From assembly GCF_002250625.1 (NCBI RefSeq), contig NZ_NMVQ01000004.1:62001-126000 (forward strand): a DNA stretch of 64,000 nt, in the 5' to 3' direction. The notes below the pieces were generated by a model. That model ran no database searches. It saw only the letters and a list, made by a program, of their open reading frames with translations, and was not told the DNA's origin. Positions 1 to 8,589 of the stretch are shown piece after piece (position 1 is the first letter of the stretch; each line of letters begins with the position of its first letter). The stretch comes from Enemella dayhoffiae. Its GTDB lineage: Bacteria > Actinomycetota > Actinomycetes > Propionibacteriales > Propionibacteriaceae. The translations under genes and the position numbers were made by a program.

Positions 1-480
1 GACGAAATCCCTGTCCCCCAACACTTTCCGGGCGGCAGCGTTCACCTTGCTGCGCAGCCGGATCACATCACCGGAGGCGCGACGGCGCAGGTCCAGGTAG
101 CGGTACTTGAGCCGGGCCTCCTCGCCGACGCTGATCCGCTCATCGATCTGGAACGGCAGCGGTGCGGCGGGGTTCAGCACCTCCAGCTCGCGGATCACGA
201 TCTCGACCTCGCCGGTGGGGAGATTCGGGTTCACGTTCTCCGGGCTGCGCGCCTCGACCACGCCGGTCACCTTCACGCAGAACTCGTTGCGCAGGTCGTG
301 GATCCCGGCCGATTCGAGGTATTCGTCGCGGACCACGACCTGGCACACCCCCGACGCGTCGCGCAGGTCGATGAACGCGACCCCGCCGTGGTCTCGACGT
401 TTGGCGACCCACCCGGCGAGGGTGACGGTCTGGCCGAGGTCGGCGGAGCGCAGGGTGCCGGCGGCGTGGGTACGGAGCAC
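1..480 (-). CDS. aspS: Aspartyl-tRNA synthetase, N-terminal 160 residues (cut by window edge)
   Basis: Class II aminoacyl-tRNA synthetase that charges tRNA-Asp (and possibly tRNA-Asn, if the discriminating type is absent). Only the N-terminal OB-fold anticodon-binding domain is present. It reads as a typical AspRS start, with [10 protein letters not shown], then [19 protein letters not shown] and a stretch ending YRYLDLRR near residue 145, which begins the catalytic part. The start is GTG at 480, chosen because AGAAGG lies nine bases upstream and the family N-terminus begins here. The frame stays open to base 1, so the gene continues outside the window. Nothing looks broken. Confidence 0.93.
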   Translation of the reverse strand, partial: MLRTHAAGTLRSADLGQTVTLAGWVAKRRDHGGVAFIDLRDASGVCQVVVRDEYLESAGIHDLRNEFCVKVTGVVEARSPENVNPNLPTGEVEIVIRELEVLNPAAPLPFQIDERISVGEEARLKYRYLDLRRRASGDVIRLRSKVNAAARKVLGDRDFV

Positions 481-638
481 GAGATATTCCCTTCTGGTGG
501 AGCCCGCATGGACGGTGCGGTTCCGGACAACGCGATCCAGCCTAGTTCAGGGCGTACGCCGAGGCGAACCAGTTCTGCCGCTTGACCCCCACCACCAGCA
601 CAATGCTTGTATTCTCATAATCCCTTGATGGAGGCACC

Positions 639-1601
639 ATGCACAGTTCCCCCATTCTCGGCACGGCGGGTCTCGCGCTCGTGCTGCTCGGACTCAGCGG
701 TTGTGGCGGCGGCGGCGGACCGGTGTCCCCGTCGACCGGCCCCGCCCCGAGCCCGCCGCCCTCCCCCTCACCGACGGTGACGCCGGTGAAACCGTCCGCC
801 CCCGCCGCGGGCGCCTGGCAACCGGCGTACGCCACCGGTCCCATCGCGACCGCCATGAAGGCCGACGGAGTCGAGTGCTTCGAGGTCACCCGGTCCCCGA
901 CCTTCGTCGGCTGCTACCGAAGCCCGATCGAGGGCGGATCCGGTGAGCTGGAGTTGCGCTACGTCCTCGATGAATCCGGGGCGCTGCGCCGGGCCGCCCT
1001 CGAGGTCGACGCCAGCTCGGGCGGGACCACCGATGCGGTCTTCGCCAAGTCGCTGGCGCTGGTCGCCCAGGCCACCGGACCTGAGGCGGCGAAGATCACC
1101 GACGCCTCCCAGGCACTCGCCGTCAACGGCGAGCAGGAGGTGGCGACCGGCTGGGGAATAGTGAAGCTGGAGCACCCCTCGGAGTATTCCCGGGACGCCA
1201 CGGCGATGGCCTACGGTGTCGTTCCGGTCCCGGAGCGGGGCAGCTTCACGAACCCGGGTCCCACCATCGGCGGACCGCTGGTCCCGCTCGGCTGGACGTG
1301 CAGCCCGCAGCCGGGACGCTTCGAGTGCACCTCCGGTGCCGCGAAGATCAAGGCGTTTCCCGCCTCCGGCAGCGGGGTGACCTCCTTCGAGTGCCACCTG
1401 GGCAAGGTGGACAAGAACTCACCAACCTTCAAGGCGTGCGAGGCCGCGTTGGTCGCGCTCGCGGGCGATCGCGCGGACCGGTTCCGCGCCGCGCTGGAGT
1501 TCGCCGTCGACGGCAGGGAACGGAAGTTCATCCCGGTCGACGGACTCAACCTGTCGGTCAGCAAGACGACGGTGGTGATCGACCGGCTCGAGTTGCCCTG
1601 A
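639..1601 (+). CDS. Putative secreted lipoprotein of unknown function
   Basis: A 320-residue protein with a lipoprotein signal peptide: a hydrophobic run (residues 6-19) followed by the lipobox LSGC with the lipidated Cys at 22. A Gly run and a Pro/Ser/Thr-rich linker (about residues 23-60) suggest a tether that holds the folded part away from the membrane. The rest contains several cysteines that could pair outside the cell. I recognise no domain. GGAGG lies just upstream of the ATG. A loose TTGACC (582-587) and TTGTAT (607-612) pair, 19 bases apart, could be its promoter. It stands alone, running into the convergent gene at 1611. Confidence 0.75.
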   Translation: MHSSPILGTAGLALVLLGLSGCGGGGGPVSPSTGPAPSPPPSPSPTVTPVKPSAPAAGAWQPAYATGPIATAMKADGVECFEVTRSPTFVGCYRSPIEGGSGELELRYVLDESGALRRAALEVDASSGGTTDAVFAKSLALVAQATGPEAAKITDASQALAVNGEQEVATGWGIVKLEHPSEYSRDATAMAYGVVPVPERGSFTNPGPTIGGPLVPLGWTCSPQPGRFECTSGAAKIKAFPASGSGVTSFECHLGKVDKNSPTFKACEAALVALAGDRADRFRAALEFAVDGRERKFIPVDGLNLSVSKTTVVIDRLELP

Positions 1602-1610
1602 GCGCGCCGC

Positions 1611-2183
1611 TCAGGTCTCGCGGCGGCGCTCGGGCTCCTCGTCCCAGTCCATCTCGGTGAACGCCTCCTCGATCGGCTCGTCGTCGGGGTCGATCGCGGC
1701 GTGCAGCAGGTCGCGCAACTCGTCGTCGAAGTCGGTACCGGTGGTCGGCAGCACCAGCGCCACCACCGGCTGCCGCGGCACCCGGGAGACCACCACGAAC
1801 TCGCCGTCGTCCTCCAGCCAGCGGGTGAACCGGTCCCAGGCGTACGCCCGGGGGTTGCCCTGGCCGTCGGCGACGGCGATCCCGCGCTCGTCCAGCACCA
1901 CCTTGCGACGGTGTCCGCCACCGTCGGCCGCCCGCGCCCGCAGCGCCGCCACCAGATAGACGACCACGCTGGCGGCCATCAGCCCCAGCGCGATCACGCT
2001 CGGCGCCACCCGGAACAGCAACTGCACCGCGACCAGGAACAGCGCGGCGCAGAACACCAGCCCACAGACGATCCCGGTCCGCGGGTTCACCTGGTGTCGC
2101 AGCCGCGCGGCGAACTCCCGGCCGGGGTCGGTCTGGAACCGCAGCGTCAGCGTGCCGTCGGGATCGATGGTGCCCTCGCTCAT
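1611..2183 (-). CDS. YcxB-like membrane protein
   Basis: A 190-residue protein. After a short cytosolic N-terminus there are two hydrophobic segments (about residues 35-55 and 60-80, joined by a very short loop), then a soluble C-terminal domain with the pattern KVVLDERGI...AWDRFTRWLEDDGEFVVV, which resembles the YcxB-like C-terminal domain of unknown function. The C-terminus is acidic. The start codon overlaps the hisS stop (ATGA), so it is probably co-transcribed and translationally coupled with hisS. The family function is not known, and the pairing with hisS may only reflect chromosomal order. Confidence 0.7.
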   Translation of the reverse strand: MSEGTIDPDGTLTLRFQTDPGREFAARLRHQVNPRTGIVCGLVFCAALFLVAVQLLFRVAPSVIALGLMAASVVVYLVAALRARAADGGGHRRKVVLDERGIAVADGQGNPRAYAWDRFTRWLEDDGEFVVVSRVPRQPVVALVLPTTGTDFDDELRDLLHAAIDPDDEPIEEAFTEMDWDEEPERRRET

Positions 2184-3529
2184 CCGGAAACCACCCGCGC
2201 GTGCAGGTCCTCGGCCGGCGGCAGCCAGCTGTTGGGGTCGGCGTCGACCTGGTCGCCGGAGCGGATGTCCTTCACCTGCTCGGTTCCAGCGTCCGCGCCG
2301 GAACCGAACCAGACGAACGGGATACCGCGGCGATCGGCATACTTGATCTGCTTGCCGAACCGGTCCGCCTTCGGAGCGACCTCTGCCGAGATGCCGCGCG
2401 CCCGAAGCCTTTGTGCGGTGGAGATCGCGGCGGCCCGGGTGTCCTCGGAGTCGACGGCGACGAGGACACAGGTCGGTACGCTGCGGGTCGCGGTGAGCGT
2501 GCCCCGGTTCAGCAGCGGGGCCAGAATTCGCGTGACACCGAAGGAATAGCCGACGCCGGGATAGGTGACCTTGCCGTCGCTGGCCAACGAGTCGTAGCGT
2601 CCGCCGGAGGCGACCGAGCCCATCTTCTCGTGACCGACCAGCTCGGTCTCATAGACGGTGCCGGTGTAGTAGTCGAGCCCCCGGGCGATCTTCAGATCGG
2701 CCACCAGCCGCCCCGGCACCGCCTCCTGGGCCACCCGTACCACCTCGGCCAGCTCGGCCAATCCTTCATCCAGCAAGGGATTCTCGACGCCCAGGGCGCG
2801 GACCTGGTCGACGAAGGAGGTGTCAGCGGTGCAGATCCCGGCGATGGCGACACACTGGGCGGCGACCTCGTCGGTCAGTCGGAGTTCGCCGGTGAGCAGC
2901 TCGGCGACAGCTGGTCCGCCGATCTTGTCGTACTTGTCGACCCGCTGCAGGGCCGCCGCGGTGTCGGTGATGCCGAGCCCCTCATAGAACCCCTGCAGCA
3001 GCTTGCGGTTGTTCACGTGCATCACCACCGGCGGCAGGCCGAGCTCGGTGTGCAGCCGCTCGAACGCCTCCAGCGCAACCAGCGGAATCTCCACGTCGTG
3101 GTGGGTGGCCAGGTTTTCGGCGCCCACGATGTCGATGTCGGCCTGCAGGAACTCGCGATAGCGCCCCTCCTGGGGGCGCTCTCCGCGCCACACCTTCTGC
3201 ATCTGATAGCGGCGGAACGGGAACGCCAGGTGACCGCCGTGCTCGAGCACATAGCGGGCGAACGGCACGGTCAGGTCGAAGTGCAGGGCCAGCTGATCGG
3301 CGGCGTTCGGCTCCTCGGCCTCGGCGTGCAGCCGGCGTACCGTGAAGATCTCCTTGGTGATCTCACCCTTGCGCGAGAGCACCTCCAGCGGCTCCATAGC
3401 CCGGGTCTCGATCGAGGCGAATCCGTGCAGCTCGAAGGTTTCGCGCAGGATGTCCAACACCTGCTGCTCGACGATTCGCCCGCTGGGCAGGAATTCCGGA
3501 TAGCCGGAGATCGGCTTGGGTCGGCTCAA
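2180..3529 (-). CDS. hisS: Histidyl-tRNA synthetase
   Basis: Class II synthetase that activates histidine and charges tRNA-His in the cytosol. At 449 residues it is full length. Recognisable parts are motif 2 (RGERPQEGRYREF), the histidine-specific signature LDYYTGTVYE near residue 290, the GGRYD motif, and a C-terminal anticodon-binding domain (about residues 330-425). The start is TTG at 3529 with GAGGAG five bases upstream. No ATG or GTG is available that keeps the conserved N-terminus (PISGYPEFLP). It follows the metallo-hydrolase gene by nine bases, the usual glyoxalase-II-like/hisS order of actinobacteria. Confidence 0.95.
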   Translation of the reverse strand: MSRPKPISGYPEFLPSGRIVEQQVLDILRETFELHGFASIETRAMEPLEVLSRKGEITKEIFTVRRLHAEAEEPNAADQLALHFDLTVPFARYVLEHGGHLAFPFRRYQMQKVWRGERPQEGRYREFLQADIDIVGAENLATHHDVEIPLVALEAFERLHTELGLPPVVMHVNNRKLLQGFYEGLGITDTAAALQRVDKYDKIGGPAVAELLTGELRLTDEVAAQCVAIAGICTADTSFVDQVRALGVENPLLDEGLAELAEVVRVAQEAVPGRLVADLKIARGLDYYTGTVYETELVGHEKMGSVASGGRYDSLASDGKVTYPGVGYSFGVTRILAPLLNRGTLTATRSVPTCVLVAVDSEDTRAAAISTAQRLRARGISAEVAPKADRFGKQIKYADRRGIPFVWFGSGADAGTEQVKDIRSGDQVDADPNSWLPPAEDLHARVVSG

Positions 3530-3538
3530 GATGACTCC

Positions 3539-4240
3539 TCAGGCACCGGCGCCGAGCGCGCCCGGCTGGAGGTAGGGGTTGGTGGCCCGCTCCCGGGCCA
3601 TGGTCGTCTGTCCGCCGTGCCCGCTGAGCACGGCGCTGCTGTCGGGCAGGGCGAGCACCACCTCCCGCAGCGAGCGCTGCATGATCGGGTGGTCACCCTC
3701 GGCCAGGTCGGTGCGCCCGACCGACCCGGCGAACAGCACGTCGCCGGAGAAGACGACGCGGTCGATCCCCTCGGCCGCGGCGTACGGCACCTCCAGCAGG
3801 GTGCAGCCGGGGGTGTGCCCGGGCGCGTGCCGCGGGGTGAACCGCAACCCGGCCAGCTCGACCGGCTCGCCGTCGACCAGGTCGATCACCCGCCCGGGTT
3901 CGATCAGCGCGTCGGCGCCGACGAGCTCGCTCAGCATGTCCGCCATGCCCAGGCGGGCGAAGTCGTCGAAGCTCTGCGACAGCATCGCGCGGTCGCCCGG
4001 GTGGATGTACGCCGGAACGTCGAGCCTGTCGCACAACTCGGTCACCGAGCAGACGTGGTCGAGGTGGCCGTGGGTGATCAGCACCGCGACGGCGGTCAAC
4101 CGCTGGGCCCGCAGCACCTGCAGCACCGAGTCGGTGGCGCCCATCCCGGGGTCGATGATCACGCACTCTCCGCCAGCCTCGGGCGCGACGACATAGCAGT
4201 TCGTCTGGAACGGCCCGGCCGGGAAGGATGCGATCAACAC
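3539..4240 (-). CDS. Metallo-beta-lactamase-fold hydrolase (glyoxalase II-like)
   Basis: A 233-residue cytosolic hydrolase of the hydroxyacylglutathione-hydrolase type. The metal site THGHLDH is at residues 56-62. Later ligands are in HAPGHTPG, FSGDVLF and the final LSGHGG motif. It probably hydrolyses a thioester, with mycothiol or bacillithiol rather than glutathione as the natural thiol in an actinobacterium; that is an inference. I chose GTG at 4240, which lies eight bases after TAGACT. That hexamer includes the stop codon of the upstream gene and could be a -10 box giving a leaderless message. The gene is directly upstream of hisS and 11 bases after yczE. Confidence 0.85.
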   Translation of the reverse strand: MLIASFPAGPFQTNCYVVAPEAGGECVIIDPGMGATDSVLQVLRAQRLTAVAVLITHGHLDHVCSVTELCDRLDVPAYIHPGDRAMLSQSFDDFARLGMADMLSELVGADALIEPGRVIDLVDGEPVELAGLRFTPRHAPGHTPGCTLLEVPYAAAEGIDRVVFSGDVLFAGSVGRTDLAEGDHPIMQRSLREVVLALPDSSAVLSGHGGQTTMARERATNPYLQPGALGAGA

Positions 4241-4251
4241 GAGGGGTGAGT

Positions 4252-4875
4252 CTAATCGTTCGCCGGCGCGAAGTGTTCGGGGTCGACCTGCGGCGGCGGT
4301 TTCTGGGGGGCCACCAGCAGCGGCATGAAGAAGTGGGTGATCGGGCCGATGCCGAAGGCGTACGCCAGGGTGCCGATGCCGACGGTGCCACCGAGCAGCC
4401 AGCCGATCGCCAGCACGACGACCTCGATGCCGGTCCGGATCAGGCGTACGCTGCGCCCGGTCCGCCCGACCAGACCGGTCATCAGACCGTCGCGCGGGCC
4501 CGGCCCGAGCCGAGCGCCGATGTAGGCGGCGGTGGCGAACCCGTTGAGCACCACCCCGGCGACGAGCAGGATGGCCCGCCACCACCAGGTCTGCGCGGGC
4601 GGGAGGACGTCGAGGGTGGCATTCATCGCCACGCCCACCAGCACGGCGTTGGAGATGGTGCCCAGGCCGGGGCGTTGCCGCAGCGGGATCCACAGCAGCA
4701 GCACCGCCAGCGAGGTGACGATCAGCACGGTGCCGATCCGCCAACCGATCCGTTGGGCGACGCCCTGGTGGAACACGTCCCACGGCGACAGGCCAAGGTT
4801 CGCCCGGACCGTCAGCGCCAGCGAAAATCCATACAGCGCGACGCCCAGATAGAGCTGGATCAGTCGGCGCACCAT
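4252..4875 (-). CDS. YczE/YyaS/YitT-family membrane protein
   Basis: Integral membrane protein of 207 residues with five likely helices. The family pattern is visible: YGFSLALTVRANLGLSPWDVFHQG at the N-terminus, an internal related segment (GARLGPGPRDGLMTGL) and GIGTLAYAFGIGP near the end. The duplicated GLSPWD and GPRDGL segments are characteristic of YczE/YitT proteins, whose transport or regulatory role is not settled. The start is taken as ATG 4875 (MVRRLIQLYLG); a GTG at 4902 would add nine non-conserved residues. It is first in a short minus-strand series with the metallo-hydrolase and hisS. Confidence 0.8.
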   Translation of the reverse strand: MVRRLIQLYLGVALYGFSLALTVRANLGLSPWDVFHQGVAQRIGWRIGTVLIVTSLAVLLLWIPLRQRPGLGTISNAVLVGVAMNATLDVLPPAQTWWWRAILLVAGVVLNGFATAAYIGARLGPGPRDGLMTGLVGRTGRSVRLIRTGIEVVVLAIGWLLGGTVGIGTLAYAFGIGPITHFFMPLLVAPQKPPPQVDPEHFAPAND

Positions 4876-4991
4876 GCGGCCAGTCTCGCGTACGCCCGGC
4901 ACGGCAACCGGGCCATCTCACTGGGGAGCGGGCGGTCCCGCGGAATCCCACGCCCGTGCCCTCGGCCGGTCGATGCGGCAAGATATGGCGC

Positions 4992-6236
4992 ATGAGTGAA
5001 GCAGCAGGTCCCGCCGCGTTCGGCCGGGTCGACGACGACGGCACCGTCCATGTCCGCACCGCTGAGGGGGAACGGGCCGTCGGCCAGGTGCCCGACGTGT
5101 CCGGGGAAGAGGCGTTGGCGTTCTTCGTACGCCGGTACCAGAGTCTGGAGGTGGAGGTCGACCTGCTCGCCTCCCGGGTCCGGGCGGGCACGATGTCGCC
5201 GGAGGAGGCCCGCAAGTCGGTGGCCGCGCTGCAGGAGTCGATCCCCCAGGCCAACGCCGTTGGCGACCTCGAGGCACTGACCGCGAAGGTGACCGCGCTG
5301 ACCGGGCTGATCGGTGAGCAGGCCGCCGCCAAGAAGGCCGAGCGTGCCCAGCAGAACGAGCAGACGAAGGCGACCAAGGAGAAGATGGTCGCCGAGGCCG
5401 AGAAGCTGGCCGCCGGCAACGACTGGCGCGGCGGGGTGAACCGGTTCCGGGGGCTGCTGGACGAGTGGAAGGCGCTGCCGCGGATCGACCGGCACACCGA
5501 CGACGAGTTGTGGCACCGGTTCTCCAGTGCGCGCACCCAGTACACCCGCCGCCGCAAGCAGCAGTTCGCCCAGCAGGCCACCCAGCGCGAGGAGGCGAGG
5601 TCGGTGAAGGAGCGGATCATCGCCGAGGCCGAGCCGCTGGCAGCGTCCACCGACTGGGGACCGACGGCCGGGGCATTCCGCGAGCTGATGCAGCGCTGGA
5701 AGGCGGCCGGGTCGGCGCCGCGCGAGGTGGACGAGCAGCTGTGGCAGAAGTTCCGCGGGATCCAGGATCAGTTCTTCGCCGCGCGCAGTGCCGCGATGAG
5801 CGAGCAGGACGCCGAGTTCAAGGGCAACCAGGAGGCCAAGGAGGCGCTGCTCGACGAGGCCGAGAAGACGGTCGTGCCGGTGCGCGACCTGGCCGCGTCG
5901 AAGGCGGCGTACCGGGATTTCCTGGAGAGATTCAGCGCCCTCGGAAAGGTGCCGCGGGACGCGATCCGGCCGCTGGACAACCGGGTTCGCGCGCTGGAGT
6001 CGGCGATCCGCGAGGCGGAGGACGAGCAGTGGCGCCGGACCAACCCGGAGGCGCGGCAGCGCGCCAGCGACACCGCCAACAAGCTGCAGGCACAGATCGA
6101 TCAGCTGCTGGAGAAGGCCGCCAAGGCCGAGGCCCGCGGGGACGCGCGCAAGGCCAAGGAGCATCGCGACGCCGCCGAGACCTATCGCAGCTGGCTGGAG
6201 CAGGCGGAGAAGGCCGTCGAGGACTTCAGCGGCTGA
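4992..6236 (+). CDS. DUF349-repeat coiled-coil protein
   Basis: A 414-residue, highly charged, mostly helical cytosolic protein. After about 100 residues with a DDDGTVHVRT segment there are three DUF349-type repeats with the core pattern W....A.F..L...WK..G..PR...D.LW..F (roughly residues 140-200, 210-275 and 285-350). A long coiled coil rich in Lys, Glu and Ala completes the protein. DUF349 proteins are frequent near rel and hisS in actinobacteria, and their function is not known. The start ATG 4992 is preferred over upstream in-frame ATGs because MSEAAGPAAFGRVDDDG is the plausible N-terminus. The end overlaps the convergent deoA by 11 bases. Confidence 0.82.
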   Translation: MSEAAGPAAFGRVDDDGTVHVRTAEGERAVGQVPDVSGEEALAFFVRRYQSLEVEVDLLASRVRAGTMSPEEARKSVAALQESIPQANAVGDLEALTAKVTALTGLIGEQAAAKKAERAQQNEQTKATKEKMVAEAEKLAAGNDWRGGVNRFRGLLDEWKALPRIDRHTDDELWHRFSSARTQYTRRRKQQFAQQATQREEARSVKERIIAEAEPLAASTDWGPTAGAFRELMQRWKAAGSAPREVDEQLWQKFRGIQDQFFAARSAAMSEQDAEFKGNQEAKEALLDEAEKTVVPVRDLAASKAAYRDFLERFSALGKVPRDAIRPLDNRVRALESAIREAEDEQWRRTNPEARQRASDTANKLQAQIDQLLEKAAKAEARGDARKAKEHRDAAETYRSWLEQAEKAVEDFSG

Positions 6237-7506
6237 CTCGGCCGAGGATGATCGGGTCGACCTGCGGGGGCTGATCGGCGTACGCCACCGCTCCCCTGAG
6301 GGACTCCAGCGCGCGCTCGAACCGCTCGGGCGTGGCGGTGTGCAGGGTGAACAGCTGCTGGCCTCTGCTCACGTGGTCGCCCCGCTTGGCGTGCAACTCG
6401 ACACCGGCCACGGCCTGGACCTGATCCTCCTTGCGGGCGCGACCGGCACCGAGGCGCCAGGCGGCGACCCCGACCCCGAGGGCGTCCATCCGGGTCAGGT
6501 AGCCGTCCTGCTCGGCGGTGACGGTGTGGGTGTGTTCGGCTGCTGGGAGGGGCGCGTCGGGGTCGCCGCCCTGGGCGCTGATCATCCGGCGCCAGACGTC
6601 CATTGCGCGGCCGTCCTGCAGAGCGGGCGCGGGGTCGACGTCGGGTTTGCCGGCGGCTGAGAGCATCTCCTTGGCCAGGGCGACGGTCAGCTCGACCACG
6701 TCGGCCGGGCCGCCCCCGGCAAGCACCTCAACCGATTCGCGGACCTCGAGGGCGTTGCCGGCGGTCAGCCCCAGCGGGGTGTCCATGTTGGTGAGCAGGG
6801 CGACGGTGTTCACGTCGGCGTCCCGGCCCAGGTCGACCATCGTCTCGGCAAGGCTCCTGGCGTTGTCCAGATTCTTCATGAACGCGCCGGAGCCGACCTT
6901 GACGTCGAGCACCAGAGCACCGGTCCCCTCGGCGATCTTCTTGCTCATGATCGAGCTGGCGATGAGCGGGATCGCCTCGACCGTGCCAGTGGTGTCGCGC
7001 AGGGCGTACAGCTTCTTGTCGGCCGGGGCCAGACCGGAGCCGGCCGCGCAGATGACCGCGCCGATCGTGTTCAGCTGTTCGAACATCTGCTCGTTGGTGA
7101 GGTCGGCGCGCCAGCCGGGGATGGCCTCGAGCTTGTCCAGGGTGCCGCCGGTGTGGCCGAGGCCCCGTCCGGACAGCTGAGGTACCGCAACGTCGAAGAC
7201 GGCGACGAGCGGGGCGAGCGGCAGGGTGATCTTGTCCCCCACCCCGCCGGTCGAGTGCTTGTCGGCGGTCGGCCAGCGGAGCCGGGAGAAGTCCATCCGC
7301 TCTCCAGAGGCGATCATCGCCGCGGTCCAGCGGGAGATCTCCTCGCGGTCCATCCCGCGGATCAGGATGGCCATGGCGAGCGCCGACATCTGATAGTCGG
7401 CGACCGTGCCGTTGGTGTAGGCGTCGATCACCCAGTCGATCTGCTCGGGCGACAAGGTGCCACCATCGCGCTTGGTCCGAATCAGGTCCACCACATCCAT
7501 GCTCAC
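6226..7506 (-). CDS. deoA: Thymidine phosphorylase
   Basis: A 426-residue enzyme that splits thymidine (or another pyrimidine nucleoside) with phosphate to base and deoxyribose-1-phosphate, in pyrimidine salvage. The N-terminal alpha domain (VVDLIRTKRDGGTLSPEQIDW) is followed by the phosphate-binding segment DKHSTGGVGDK near residue 83, the family signature SGRGLGHTGGTLDKLE, and a C-terminal domain with HAKRGDHV. Length fits the family. The start is GTG 7506, six bases after the hexamer TAGTCT, which suggests a leaderless message; no Shine-Dalgarno sequence is seen. It is a single gene facing the DUF349 gene. Confidence 0.93.
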   Translation of the reverse strand: MSMDVVDLIRTKRDGGTLSPEQIDWVIDAYTNGTVADYQMSALAMAILIRGMDREEISRWTAAMIASGERMDFSRLRWPTADKHSTGGVGDKITLPLAPLVAVFDVAVPQLSGRGLGHTGGTLDKLEAIPGWRADLTNEQMFEQLNTIGAVICAAGSGLAPADKKLYALRDTTGTVEAIPLIASSIMSKKIAEGTGALVLDVKVGSGAFMKNLDNARSLAETMVDLGRDADVNTVALLTNMDTPLGLTAGNALEVRESVEVLAGGGPADVVELTVALAKEMLSAAGKPDVDPAPALQDGRAMDVWRRMISAQGGDPDAPLPAAEHTHTVTAEQDGYLTRMDALGVGVAAWRLGAGRARKEDQVQAVAGVELHAKRGDHVSRGQQLFTLHTATPERFERALESLRGAVAYADQPPQVDPIILGRVSR

Positions 7507-7512
7507 CCCAGC

Positions 7513-7518
7513 AGACTA
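7513..7518 (-). promoter_or_regulatory. Candidate -10 box of deoA (leaderless)
   Basis: On the minus strand this is TAGTCT, a TANNNT hexamer. Six bases separate it from the GTG start of deoA, the spacing expected when transcription begins at the start codon. No clear -35 element was seen. The same arrangement recurs before other genes in this window. Confidence 0.5.
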
Positions 7519-7667
7519 GTGCTGCGTCGGGCTCTGGCGAATCGTCGCGGTTTGGTCTGCTGACCGTCCGAGCCGCGCACCCGTCGCTCGCCAGCGCGGC
7601 GCCAAGTCGCCCCCCAGGTCGCCGGACCGTCTCCCTGCCTCGCCCCTGGGGTACTGCTCGCAGTGTG

Positions 7668-7789
7668 TGCACTCTTGACCACACCCCGTGGTCAAAACCC
7701 GCCTTGACTACACCCCGTGGTCAAAACCCGCCTTGACCACACCCCGTGGTCAAAACCCGCCTTGACCACACCCCGTGGTCAAGAGTGCA
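7668..7789. repeat. Four-unit array of palindromes (29-bp period) enclosed by an outer inverted repeat
   Basis: Four copies of TTGACCAC-N5-GTGGTCAA (7675-7695, 7704-7724, 7733-7753, 7762-7782) are separated by the identical 8-bp spacer AACCCGCC. Copy 2 has one change (TTGACTAC in the left arm). TGCACTC (7668-7674) before the first copy and GAGTGCA (7783-7789) after the last are exact reverse complements, so the array as a whole is bounded symmetrically. It lies in the 378-base gap between deoA and the divergent XRE regulator, about 60 bases before the candidate -10 TACGAT (7851-7856). I saw nothing else in this gap. Most likely it is a multi-site operator, probably for the regulator beside it. 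Confidence 0.8.
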
Positions 7790-7884
7790 TCGGTTTCGTC
7801 CACAGGGTGAGGGAGTGCAGCCGACGCTGTGGAAAACTCACAGGCGGGTGTACGATTCGATGATTTGGCGCCATTGGTAGAGGT

Positions 7885-8559
7885 ATGACCGACCACGGCG
7901 ACGGCCCCGGTAGCCAGGCTTCAGCCCAACCTGACCCACCATCTGGTGTCCGGCACGGGCACCGGCAACGCCTTGTAGTGGGTGACCTCCTCAGGACGCT
8001 GCGTCGACGGCTTGATCTGAGTCAGCGTGAACTGGCTGACCGACTGGACACGAGCCAGTCCCTGGTGGCGGCGTGGGAGACGGGTGAGCGAGACATGCAG
8101 GTGGGACAACTGATCACCGCCTGTGCGCTGGCCGGCTGGCGGCCGGTGCTGATCGACAGGAAGGGCGGGTTCGTGCCGATCCTTGATTCGCACGGGCTGA
8201 TCCGGGATCGGGGGTATCGGCTGTTTCCGGCGCATCTGGACGTGGAGATCCATCATCCGGAGCGGTTGGTGTGGCGGGGGGATCTCGATCTGCCGCCGGT
8301 GGGGGCACCGAGACGGCCGCGGCGGGACGCATTGCGCGAGGAGGGCGGCGCGGCCCCCGGCCACCCGACCGTGGACGAGGTGGCCGAGCACCTGCGGCGG
8401 CGCAAGGCGGAGCTGCGGGCCGAGCGGGAGGCGCGCTCGGCGGCCATTCGCAGTCGATTGAAGCCCACCGTCTGGGAGGACTGCACCTGCCTGATCGACT
8501 GTGAGGAGACGATCGTGTGCGGCGCCGACTGCCCGTGCCAGTGCGTGTGCGCCGCCTGA
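7885..8559 (+). CDS. XRE-type HTH regulator with C-terminal seven-cysteine motif (paralogue 1)
   Basis: A 224-residue protein. The XRE helix-turn-helix spans about residues 30-85 (LRRRLDLSQRELADRL, then AAWETGERDM). A middle region contains RDRGYRLFPAHLDVE and PRRPRRDALREEGG, followed by a charged helix. The tail (residues 200-220) has the spacing C-x-C-x3-C-E-E-x3-C-x3-C-x-C-x-C, with one extra Cys at 222. The gene at 33244-33900 has the same layout and exactly the same cysteine spacing, so the two are paralogues. The cysteine tail could bind a metal or Fe-S cluster or act as a redox switch; this is inferred. It sits downstream of the palindrome array, which it may bind. The ATG is preceded by AGAGGT, very close to the start. 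Confidence 0.82.
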   Translation: MTDHGDGPGSQASAQPDPPSGVRHGHRQRLVVGDLLRTLRRRLDLSQRELADRLDTSQSLVAAWETGERDMQVGQLITACALAGWRPVLIDRKGGFVPILDSHGLIRDRGYRLFPAHLDVEIHHPERLVWRGDLDLPPVGAPRRPRRDALREEGGAAPGHPTVDEVAEHLRRRKAELRAEREARSAAIRSRLKPTVWEDCTCLIDCEETIVCGADCPCQCVCAA

Positions 8560-8589
8560 GCCGCCAGCACTCGGCGGCCCGGGATCGCG

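Noticed and set aside
2201-4249. Plus-strand open frame of about 680 codons opposite hisS and the metallo-hydrolase
   Set aside because: Compositional shadow of hisS. The minus-strand proteins have unmistakable family motifs.
7675-7782. Series of rho-independent terminators
   Set aside because: The stems are followed by AAAACCCGCC and not by a T run. They sit between two divergently transcribed genes, where no transcript needs to end.
7668-7789. CRISPR array
   Set aside because: The repeats have a regular period, but the 8-bp spacers are identical, the units are perfect palindromes and no cas genes are nearby.
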